A stretch of 64,000 bases of DNA from Macrostomum hystrix. Its lineage: Eukaryota > Platyhelminthes > Macrostomidae. Of this stretch, positions 12,001-24,000 are shown in pieces. The DNA is taken from the NCBI GenBank assembly GCA_950097015.1, contig CATNEN010000038.1, positions 2,605,501 through 2,669,500 on the forward strand, given 5' to 3'. Made by a program: the position numbers and the translations under genes. The first letter of the stretch is position 1, and every line of letters starts with the position of its first letter. The notes beneath the pieces are model-generated. The model saw nothing but the letters and a program-made list of their open reading frames with translations, made no database searches and was not told where the DNA came from.

Positions 12001-15000
12001 TCCGGAACACGGATGTAGGCATGCTGTATACTCGCATATTGTATAACTTCAACGCAGATTCTAGTCTGAGGGATGAGTCTAATGCAGTCAATAGCGTTAG
12101 TGCTCAAATCGATGCAGAGTTTGACGTGCCTAATTTTTTGTTCGCATTGCGTGCAGGTGCTACTGGACCACCTGCGCAGTCGTCATATTCGCTCAGGCGA
12201 AGACGCTGCCTGCATTGATGCCGTGCCGATCGGGCCGATGCACTTCAGGCGCCTGTTGCTCGCGTTTCACTATCTGTACTCCAGCAAGACTGGTGAGCGG
12301 CGCAACCGGCTGACACTGCTCAGGCGAGCTCTGGCCACCCTGGCGCAGAGCAGGCACGATGAGAGGACCATTCGAGCAGCGCGGGCTGCCAAGCTGCGCA
12401 ACTATCAGGAAGTTCGCGCCGAGGCCGACCGGATGCTGGCCGAGCTGACAAAGAAGGTCACCGTTCTGGAGAAAATTCGCTCCCGCACTGATCACAATTC
12501 GTCATTGACCCACTTTCTGAAAATGAACGACCTGCCACCGGAAGTGAGTGCCAATGCTGACTTCGTTTTCTTCGTATAATATCTCGGTCCACAACTCAGT
12601 CTGTTCAGCCCTGACTCAATATTTGTTACTTAAATATATACGAGCTATTTGTCTAGTAACTTTGCGTCCTGTAACTAAATCATTGGTCCTGAACTCAATC
12701 TTTGGTTTAGTGCGAGTTTTATTACCTGGAGTCCGTAGTCGTATATCCTCGCCAAGTTGCGGATAAATTCTCTAGAATCACTCTCGCTCTATTCGTCAGG
12801 AAACCGAGCAGGATGAACTGCTCAACAACGAAGACTACGACGACTACGATCGCCAATTTGAGCAGATCCGCCAGGAGACAATGAAGAATCGCAAGACTCA
12901 GGCCCGAGACGAACTGGCGGCGGCCAAGGAGACCTATCGGGCCTGCAAGGCCAGCCTTGAGAGCGCTCGCAAAGAAGTGGCCAGCTGGAGCAACAAGGTC
13001 GACCGGAACTGCATCGAACGAATCCGGGCCTTCCAGAATCCACCGGCCCTGGTCGGCCAGGTCATGGAGATGGTCTGTGTGCTCATTGGTAAGAAGCCGC
13101 CAACTCTTACTGCCGGTGGCACCGGCGCCGCTGGCGGCGACAAGCGAAAGGATGCCGACGGGTTGCTAGGCGACAGAACTTCGCTTGGCTCGGCGCAGCC
13201 AAAGCCAACCGGAAGGGGTCAAAAGGAGGAAAAGGTGCGCCGAGAATAGACTATAGAATACAGAGAAAGCTAAGTATCTTATTCCGAACGTCGAGGCTAA
13301 ATGATAAACCATTTATTTTCCTTTCAGGTGGACAGAGCAGCCTGGAAGCAGATGCAGCAGAGCATGAACGACTCTGTTAAATTTGTAGAGATGCTGCAAA
13401 ATGTCAGCTGGCTGGATGGCCTTGATAAAGATGTGCTCAGAAGTGAGTACCTGGCAGTACGATAATTTTTGTGTGCATCTGCACCAAGCGAGCGCGCAGC
13501 TTTTTGTATTTATTTTTATTCTTTTTCTCTGCCCCGTAGCTGTGGAAAGCTACCTGGCAAAGAGCAAGGACGGCCAGCTCGGCGTGACGGGTGAGGGCTC
13601 GCTGCTGGAGGGTGCCGACAATATCGAGAAGATTCGTGGTCGGCGAGATCAGTCTCCTGGCGACGGCGGGCCACGCGGCATCACCATTTCGCAGGCCAAG
13701 TACAGTAGCGAGGACGCAGCCACGCTGGTGCACTACACCATCGCTCTTGTTGAGTACAGCCGCCTCTGCGGTCCGCTCAAGGATGCCAAAGACAAAATCG
13801 GAACTCTGGAGCGCGAGATTGTGGAGAGTGAGCGCTCGGAGCGAGACGACAACGAAAAGGTGAGCTTGGATGACCTTCCAAAATTGATAGTCTGGTTTAG
13901 CATAGAGGACTAGCAAAATCGGTCCCCCTAACATGAAACTATGATTGTGTTTGTTTTAGCTACTTCTTCTTGTAGTCAAAATTCTAAATTTTCCATAAAT
14001 CTTTTTCAAAACATTTTTGCAGAAAAAGGACGAAATGGTAATTGCTGATGATGGTAAACCTGCTTGTTTAATAAACTAAATTTGACAGGCTTGCTTTTCG
14101 CAATCGTTGAGTTTCGAGCATCCACGCTTGCACTTTATTTGCACCGATTTTTTATTTTGCTTAAAAATATATTTTAGGATTTCTCATGGGTCCAAATAAG
14201 TTTGTTGTTTGACCTGACTAGTCTGAAAAATCTTGTCACTTGTGAGGGTCAAATGAGCACGACGCACTTTTACACATGTGATTGCCATTAAAATTTTCTG
14301 TTGAGATTAGATTTTTTCTTTTTTTCAACGCTTTTTATGAACTTTATGACCATGTAGGCCAATGGCCAAAAATAAATTCTTAAAAATCTTTAAGCAAATT
14401 AAAAATCCCACAATGAATAATAAGCTCGTACTTACACAGGCCAACGCCGCAGCCGCAGACGCAGCCTCCGCCGCCGATGCCGAAGCGGCCGCAGCCGACG
14501 CCGCCGCAGCCACTGAGGACGCCGACACCGTCGAGAAAGACCTGAAGCGCTTGCAGAAGGAGTACAATGACGTCATCCTTAACAAGCACCGCCTGCAGGG
14601 CGAGATCGACTCCATGGACGAGCGGCTGCGTCGCTGCCTCGCCGTTTTGCGCCAGCTGCAGCCGATGGAGGCCGAGTGGTCCGCCTTTGTGACGGAGTTC
14701 TCCAGCGACGCCGTGCTGCAGGCTAACTGCGCCGTGGCGGCTGCCTTCGTAACCTACTGCGGCGGCCTGTCAGCCGATGCTCGTCGCCGATTGGCTGGAA
14801 AGTTTCGCCAATTGTGTGAAGCTGCCGGCGTTCCGGCCGGCCGGACCAAGTCCCTGTTTGATCCGCTGGCTGGCAAACAGTCAGTAGAGCTGGCTGATTT
14901 TCTATTCAAATCGGTGCGCAGCTTTTTTCGGATTTTTCAAAGTAACGACACAACCGTTGTACGAGCGGTTTGATGAAGTATTAAAAAATGAATTCTCAAT

Positions 15001-18000
15001 TCAGGTGGACACGGACGAGCTCGAGTTGCTGCGCCTGCCAACCACGCGGCTGCAGCGCGAGAACGCCTGCTTCGTTATGCTGGAACGGCACTGCCAGGCC
15101 TGGCCGCTGATCTGCGACCCGACCAGAGCGGCTGTCACCTGGCTGAGAAAGTACCAGCAGTCAGCCGTGAGTAGCTGCAGCATTTTTTCACTGCTTTCTC
15201 AAAAAAATCTCACTTACTTATTTACCGCTAGATATTTGTCTAGCAGCAAAATTTGTTTAATACTTATTGCTTCCTGAGAGTGCTAAAGTTCTTAGGTTTT
15301 ATTTTGATGAAAAAGCATTAAATTGTATATCGGCACCTATAGTTACTCCCAATTTGCCCTAAAACTCATTCCACCCTAAAGGCTACATAAAATATTCACC
15401 CACCTTACAAACCACCAGGTGGAAGTGAAGTACCATAGCCTCCGTACCCAACTGGAGGCGGCACTGGCTGACGGCAGCGTTCTGGTTGTCACCGACTGCG
15501 ACCTCGATCAGCTGGCGGACGATCGTCGATTTCGACCAGTCCTGATGCTGCAGCGGAAATTCCTAACTGAGACGGCGCCATTCAAGATGCTGCTGCTCGA
15601 TCACGAGGTGGAGTGCTCGCCCAACTTTCGGCTCTATCTGCACACCAGCGCGTTGCCCTCTGGGGTGAGTTCAGTACTTTGTTATTTTTGTAGCATGTTT
15701 TACTAAGTTTTGAATGAATAAAGTAATTCATAAATTCCTCTAGCTTTTCTATATTTAGAAACACGCTTTCTCTGCTAGCCGCTTTGTACGCATCTATAGT
15801 TGTTCTATTTTTAGAAACACGCTTTCTCTGCTAGCCGATTTGTACGCATCTATAGTTGTTCTATTTTTAGAAACACGCTTTCTCTGCTAGCCGCGCTTCC
15901 CTGCCTTGTTGTTCTTGTTTAAAAAAAAGAACACTTGAATCAGAACAAAAAACTGTCTCAACGCTTCAATTTCAGGTTCCGCAGCACCTGGCCGCATATA
16001 CGAATCTGTTAAGCTTCCACCGTAGCCGCCAGTGCACGGAGGAGCTGCTCCTGGACCGATTTCTTGAACTGGAGAAGCCGCGTGTTGAGCGCGAATGGCG
16101 CGCCGTTTTAGCGGATCGATTGCGCAACAGGAAAAGCCTGGAAGCCATCAAGGAGGCGGTGGCTGAGCACCTGGCCACCGAGGGCGCGCGCCTAATGAAC
16201 GACCTGCCACTGGCCGGCCGTCTGCATGACCTGGCCAAGCAGATGGAAGAGACTGAGTCCGCACTGGAGCGACTGGCCGAGTCAGAAGCCCTGATGAGGA
16301 AGAGCCGCGAGAGTCACCGGGACATTGCACGTCGGGGCGCAGTCTGCTTCGAAGTCACGGGCCTGATGCGCTGCCTCAGTCCGATGTACAGCTTCTCCTT
16401 CCAGGAGCTGATCAAAATCTACGATTTGTCCATTCAACACTCGGACAGGTATGAACAATGGCTACTGGATTTTTTGCTTTTATCTGTTTCGAAAAGTTAT
16501 TTGTTGTTTGAGCAAACAGCTGATTGAGCTGATTGGCTGGTAGTGCTGATTGGCTGGATAAGCTGATTGGTTGGTTGAGCTTGATTGGCTTGTTACGCTG
16601 ATTGGTTGGTTGAGCTTGATTGGCTGGTTACGCTGATTGGTTGGTTGAGCTTGATTGGCTGGTTACGCTGATTGGTTGGTTGAGCTTGATTGGCTGGTTA
16701 CGCTGATTGGTTGGTTACGCTTGATTGGCTGGTTACGCTGATTGGTTGGTTACGCTGATTGGTTGGTTAAGCTGATTGGTCGGCTGAGCCAATCGACTGG
16801 TTAAGAAGTTACTACGAAAATACATAAAGTGCATGAAATTTCAAGAATCCAGAATTCCAGAAAAGCCTGCATTTTCTGATCCTCATTACTGGCTCGTAGT
16901 TTAGTTTTAATGCGTTAAGTCTTCCCTTTTGGTATTTAATACGTGATGAATGCAGTACTTACTATTTTTGCAATGAATAACAAATCTCGAACTTCAGACC
17001 CCTACTAGTTAAAGAGTACAAAACAACTGAGCCAACGCCTATAGCGTTCCGATTTGCTGGAAGGTAAAGCTGTGCTGTTTGCGGGCAAGAAAAATTTGAC
17101 TCATTCTTTGTTAATACGAGTATGAGCTTTGCATCCTTGTATTTATGGATCTTTGTTCTACTTTATTTTCTTCTTTTCTCGCTTTTATAAACTTTGCTTC
17201 GTTCGTTCTAAACAAGATTTGCTCGTATCGTCGCAAACTTATTTAGGGCACTCTATTTTTAGAAACATAGAATCTGGCATGTACTTTAATAACGTACAAA
17301 TCAACACAAGCTGCTCTATTTTTAGAGGCATTCTTTTCTGAATTAAACGACAAATTTCGAGATAGACTACAACGAACTATCAAATTTGCATTGATTGTTG
17401 TTGATCAACACGCCGTAGTGAATAAATTTCTGGATACGCATCAGTAATAAATTGTTGCATAACTTAGACTCTGCTATGAAATTTATTCCTTCGGCTGATT
17501 TATTTTAGCCAGCTTTCCTATTCAGCTAGTTATAGATACAATAATGTGATGCTATTTTTTCTTTTTAACAATTCAGAATTGCCGTCCAGACAATCTTGGA
17601 GCGGCTCACCTGGTCAGCCTACTTGTACACCTGCCGAGCCCTACTGGAAGCGGACAGGTGCGTGTACAGGACCGCCCTGGCCATGGAGATCAGCGACAGC
17701 CTGGGCCACGTGCAGACTGGCGAGCGCGAGTTCGTCATCTCGCCCAGCTTCGGCGCAGAGGTCGTCCGCGCCGCCGACGCTGCCCGCTCGCCGGAGGAAG
17801 TCGCCTCAGCCGCTGCGACAGCCGCCACCGTTGCCGCCGCGGCCGGCGCCTCCTCGGGGGCGAACGCGCCCGGCGGCGGCAACCTGGCGTCGAAGCGGCG
17901 AGCTGGCGCCGGCGCTGGTGGCGACACCGGTGGCGGTTCGGGCGGCGGCGCCGGTGAGGTAAAGAAGCCGGACTGGATGACGGACGAGGCGTTCGGCAAT

Positions 18001-21000
18001 TTGAGCCTCCTGGCGCAGTCCTTCCCGTGGTTCGCCGAACTGTTCGGCCGGTTGAACTCCAGCGAGTCGCAGTGGCGCGGCCTCGTTGAGAACTCGGACC
18101 CGGAGTCCGCACCGCTGCCGGACAAAGCCGAGGAGCACCTGAAGCCGCTGCAGCGACTCTGCATCATTCGCTCGGTGAGGCCGGAGCGCTTGCTCCAGGC
18201 TACGTCGGCCTTCGTGTCGAAAGTTCTGGGCGCCCGATATGCCGGTGATCCCGGAATCGAACCCATGGCTGTCGGATCGGATCCGGCCACGCCGGTACTG
18301 CTCCTGCACGATCGGGACGCGTCGGCCGCCGACCGGCTCGTGAGGCGGACCGCTGCGAAGGTCACCGGACGACCGGCTGTGGTTTTCCAGGTGCTTGCTT
18401 GAATTAAATGCTTTTCTGAATCATTCCTGAACTTCCCTGATCACGAAACCTTACTACCCTCTCTAACCCCGACCAATCAGGTCGCTGACGATTCATCCCA
18501 AACTGAGCGCGGCGCCAAGCGGGCGATTCAGCGCGCCGACGCGGACGGCGCCTGGGTGCTGCTTCATTTTAGCGGGCCGACCACGCTGGACGTCATGCAG
18601 CGCTGCGCCGACCTTGTTGCCGGCCTGCAGCGCCAGTCGCAGCAGCTGCTGTCGCAGCAACAGCAGCAGCAGCCGCAGGCCTCCTCTTTCCGCCTGCTGA
18701 TGACCTGTCGAGCGGACTGCTGCCTCGGAAATCACCGACCTCCGGTGCTGCAGTCGGCGGTGAAAATCTACGTCGACATGCCGACCATCTTCAAGGACTG
18801 CGTGCAGCGCTGCTGGTCCGCCATCGAGCAGCAGGTGCGGACGCAACGCCCTGCGATGCAAAATATAATACACGCTTCCCTTCTCGAGTCTTGGGTCCAA
18901 TTTACTCCAAATGAGGGCCAACGGCCAGGCTAAGGAGTCAGCGGAATGGGGAGAATTGCCTCTCGCTGGCTGCGGGTAGAATATCTATTATTATTATATA
19001 TTTATCTTTGTTTGCTAAAATTTCCTTCCTAGGACTACCAGCAATTTCCACAGCAGCAGCAGCAGCCGGCATCGTCCACAATGCCCGCCATGCGCGCCTC
19101 GGCTGGTGGCGCCGGCGGCGGCCGTTCCGATTGGCCGGCTGCGCTGCACAACCTGACAATGCTGCACGCCGCCCTGCAGCTGCGGGCCCGTCTTGGCGGC
19201 GGCTTCAATCGGCCGGGCGATGCAGGCCATATCGGCCTCGAAGATTTCCTGGCCGCCTCGCGCGCTCTGGCTCGAGAATTCCGCGACGAAGCCACTGGCA
19301 AGATGGTGGCTGGCCGGGCCGTCAACTATGTCAGCGTGCGCAGCGTGCTCCAGGAGACAGTCTACGGCGGCGCCATGCTTGATTGGCAGGACGCCCTGAC
19401 TGTGGGCGCGGCGGCCGACTATTGGCTTAGCGCCAACTCAGTTAGGAAGGATTTCGAAGTGGCCAAGCGTAAGCAGGACTCTCCTCTTTTACTGATTAAA
19501 AAATGAGAAATCCCAGTTTAACTTTCTCACCTGCCTTCCAGTGAAGTACCGCATACCAGCCGTGTTCTTCGGCTCCCAGAGCTCCAAGCTTCCGGTGCTG
19601 ATTCAGGCTCTGGAGCAGGCTATTCCTGCATTCAGCTTCGACAGCGCCGAAGGATGCCACCTGCAGCCGTCTGAAGAGGTACAAAGTTCGATACTTTTTT
19701 TATAAGTCATTCCACTTATTACTCCTTTTCTAGATTTTGGTGATATTTTTAATTTACCTTTTGAATTTGAACTTTTGTGCAAATCATTTTAAAATAGAAG
19801 TAAATAAAATTATTAAAACGAGTTTCCAGGATCTGGGATCAGGATCTGGGATCGGGATCTGGGATCGGGATCTGGGATCAGGATCTGGGATCGGGATCTG
19901 GGATCGGGATCTGGGATCGGGATCTGGGATCGGGATCTGGGATCGGGATCTGGGATCGGGATCTGGGATCGGGATCTGGGATCGGGATCTGGGATCGGGA
20001 TCTGGGATCGGGATCTGGGATCGGGATCTGGGATCGGGATCTGGGATCGGGATATGGGATCGGGATCTGGGATCTGGATCTGGGATCGGGATCTGGGATC
20101 TGGGATCGGGATCTGGGATCGGGATCTGGGATCGGGATCTGGGATCGGGATCTGGGATCGGGATCTGGGATCGGGATCTGGGATCGGGATCTGGGATCGG
20201 GATCTGGGATCAGGATCTGGGATCGGGATCTGGGATCGGGATCTGGGATCGGGATCTGGGATCGGGATCTGGGATCGGGATCTGGGATCGGGATCTGGGA
20301 TCGGGATCTGGGATCGGGATCTGGGATCGGGATCTGGGATCGGGATCTGGGATCGGGATCTGGGATCGGGATCTGGGATCGGGATCTGGGATCGGGATAT
20401 GGGATCGGGATCTGGGATCGGGATCTGGGATCGGGATCTGGGATCAGGATCTGGGATCGGGATCTGGGATCTGGGATCTGGATCTGGGATCGGGATCTGG
20501 GATCGGGATCTGGAATCGGGATCTGGGATCTGGGATCGGGATCTGGGATCGGGATCTGGGATCGGGATCTGGGATCGGGATCTGGGATCGGGATCTGGGA
20601 TCGGGATCTGGGATCGGGATCTGGGATCAGGATCTGGGATCGGGATCTGGGATCGGGATCTGGGATCGGGATCTGGGATCGGGATCTGGGATCGGGATCT
20701 GGGATCGGGATCTGGGATCGGGATCTGGGATCGGGATCTGGGATCGGGATCTGGGATCGGGATCTGGGATCGGGATCTGGGATCGGGATCTGGGATCGGG
20801 ATCTGGGATCGGGATCTGGGATCGGGATCTGGGATCGGGATCTGGGATCGGGATCTGGGATCGGGATCTGGGATCAGGATCTGGGATCGGGATCTGGGAT
20901 CTGGGATCTGGATCTGGGATCGGGATCTGGGATCGGGATCTGGAATCGGGATCTGGGATCTGGGATCGGGATCTGGGATCGGGATCTGGGATCGGGATCT

Positions 21001-24000
21001 GGGATCGGGATCTGGGATCGGGATCTGGGATCGGGATCTGGGATCGGGATCTGGGATCAGGATCTGGGATCGGGATCTGGGATCGGGATCTGGGATCGGG
21101 ATCTGGGATCGGGATCTGGGATCGGGATCTGGGATCGGGATCTGGGATCTGGATCTGGGATCGGGATCTGGGATCGGGATCTGGAATCGGGATCTGGGAT
21201 CTGGGATCGGGATCTGGGATCGGGATCTGGGATCGGGATCTGGGATCGGGATCTGGGATCGGGATCTGGGATCGGGATCTGGGATCGGGATCTGGGATCG
21301 GGATCTGGGATCGGGATCTGGGATCGGGATCTGGGATCGGGATCTGGGATCGGGATCTGGGATCGGGATCTGGGATCGGGATCTGGGATCGGGATCTGGG
21401 ATCGGGATCTGGGATCGGGATCTGGGATCGGGATCTGGGATCGGGATCTGGGATCGGGATCTGGGATCGGGATCTGGGATCGGGATCTGGGATCGGGATC
21501 TGGGATCGGGATCTGGGATCGGGATCTGGGATCGGGATCTGGGATCGGGATCTGGGATCGGGATCTGGGATCGGGATCTGGGATCGGGATCTGGGATCGG
21601 GATCTGGGATCGGGATCTGGGATCGGGATCTGGGATCGGGATCTGGGATCGGGATCTGGGATCGGGATCTGGGATCGGGACATGCGCGCGTCCCGTAGTT
21701 TTTTTAGCTGTTCCGATAATCCCTTCACCTGTTTTCAGTTGCTTATCAGCGGCTGTGGAAAACGCATTTTGGATGAGCGGAAATACGTCACTGTTGTACG
21801 CAAACTTGCTCACCACAATCACAAATTTTTATTCGTAAAGTGCAATTTTAGGGCCGCTTTAGTGTTGAAGTATAAATCTGAAAGAATAAAGTTGAGTATA
21901 GACTCACCTCGATCATGTTGTTCGTACTGGTGTTTCTTATGATTTTTGTAATTTTTATTTGACATTAAAATAAGCTATGATGAAGCTTTGAAATTGTTAG
22001 TTCGATTGAAAAAAGTAGATTATTTGATTTTGAACTCTCATTCTTGCTGTAATTAATCTATACTAAAAGCTTTAGTTATATTTTCGCCCCTTATTACCTT
22101 AGCTTCACTGTCACTAGCGGCTTGCGTCACTTAAAGAACTACTAAAATAATTTGTCAGAATTGGTTTTTTAAACACAGTTTTCGGATTACAGGATTGAAA
22201 TTTAAAATCCTCAGGAAACTATTACGATTTTTTCTGAAACTTTTAAGAAGCGATGAAAATCCTTTTCGTTCTACTAATTCAGTAGTCTGACAAGTGCGTG
22301 AACACTTTTATAATTACGAAACCATTTTTTATCGTTGAATTCTCAGACCTCACTGGGCCTCGACCACTACGTGTTTACCCGGCTAAACCTGGTGCTGGAC
22401 AGACTGCCTGCATCACCCAGCCTTAGCCACGACCTCTACAGCAGACCGCCAACTCCCACGGATGGTGAGCTAGGGATCTGTGAATGGTGAACAGTGGGAT
22501 CTGTGAATGTTGAAGACTGAGATCTGTGAATGGTGAACAGTAGGATCTGTGAATGTTGGAGACTGGGATCTGTGAATAATGAAGACTGGGATATGTGAAC
22601 GGGGAACAGTGGGATCTGTGAATGGTGAAGACTGGGATATGTGAATGTTGGAGACTGGGATCTGTTAATGGTGAAGACTGGGATATGTGAATGGGGAAAA
22701 GTGGGATCTGTGAATGTTGTGAAGACTGGGATCTGTGAATTTTGTGAAGACTGGGATCTGTGAATGTTGTGAAGACTGGGATCTGTGAATGTTGTGAAGA
22801 CTGGGATCTGTGAATGTTGTGAAGACTGGGATCTGTGAATGTTGTGAAGACTGGGATCTGTGAATGTTGTGAAGACTGGGATCTGTGAATGTTGAACAGT
22901 GGGATCTATGAATGGTGAACAGTGGGATCTGTGAATGGTGAACAGTGGGATCTGTGAATGTTGGAGACTGGGATCTGTGAGTGTTGGAGACTAGGATCTG
23001 TGAATGTTGAACAGTGGGATCTGTGAATGTTGAACAGTGGGATCTGTGAATGTTGCAGACTGGGATCTGTGAATGTTGAACAGTGGGATCTGTGAATGTT
23101 GAACAGTGGGATCGGTGAATGTTGAAGACTGGGATCTATGAACGGTGAACAGTAGGATCTTTGAATGGTGAATCAGTCTTGACGCACAGCCGCTTGTCCC
23201 ACAGGTCCGTCTCAGTGCCAGGTGGGCCCGAATTCGTTGAAGCCGACGGTGGCAGCCAGGGGAGCCGTGGCCTCCGGCTCACGCGGCCGAAAGCTGGCCG
23301 ACCTGATGGAGGTCTGCAACACCGCGCTGGCGAAGCTGGGCCAGCCCAGGACCGCACCTGTAGCTGAGACTCTCAGCAAGGCCCAGCAGCAGCAGCAGCC
23401 GCATCCACAGCAGCCCGCCTTCGCAGCCTGGATGATGCGAGAGTTCCAGGTGCGAATTGAAATGCGTGAAAATTTGACATTTGGATTTATGGATTGGGAA
23501 TCTTGATTTATGGATTGGGAATGTTGATTTATGGATTGGGAATGTTGATTTATGGATTGGGAATGTTGATTTATGGATTGGGAATCTTGATTTATGGATT
23601 GGGAATCTTGATTTATGGATTGGGAATGTTGATTTATGGATTGGGAATCTTGATTTATGGATTGGGAATGTTGATTTATGGATTGGGAATGTTGATTTAT
23701 GGATTGGGAATCTTGATTTATGGATTAGGAATCTTGATTTATCGATTGGGAATCTTGATTTATGGATTGGGAATTGGGATGTAGGGATCGGGAATGGGGA
23801 CATATGAATTGGGATTTTGGATTTTTTGGGATTGGGATTCGGGAAGTATGGATTGGGATTTGAGATTTAGAATCTGGGCATCGGGATGTGTAAATGAAGA
23901 ATGCGGGAATCGATATTAAAAATATGTAAACCTGCAATAAAAATTTTTGAATTGCGAACTGAAATTCGTAAGCAGTGAATGTCATGAAGTTGGCAACTTT

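Larger units (their letters stand above)
15005..19678 (+). other. Dynein-like gene: AAA5 and AAA6 exons
   Basis: AAA5: RLPTTRLQRENACFVM, then WPLICDPTRAAVTWLR matching RWPLmIDPQgQA..WIk, FRLYLHTSALPSG matching FrlYitTk.PhY, and MYSFSFQELIKIYDLSI matching pMYQfSL..f...F..s. AAA6: a 200-residue linker with a low-complexity Ala/Gly insert, LQRLCIIRSVRPERLL matching QkLl.lR.lRPDr, GAWVLLHFSGPTTLDVM matching G.WVlLqNcHLa..wm, and FRLLMTCRADCCLGNHRPP matching FRLwLTs.p...FP..iLQ. The exon at 19033 carries LHNLTMLHAALQLRARLGGG and YGGAMLDWQDALT (family FHA.vqeR...G and YGGRVTD..D). Confidence 0.85.

Noticed and set aside
19737-21838. Reading frames of about 600-670 codons on both strands (GSGSGIGIWDRDL and PDPDPRSRSQIPI repeats)
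   Set aside because: They are stop-free passages through the 13-bp array; the flanks lack coding character, and the array lies between two in-phase dynein exons.
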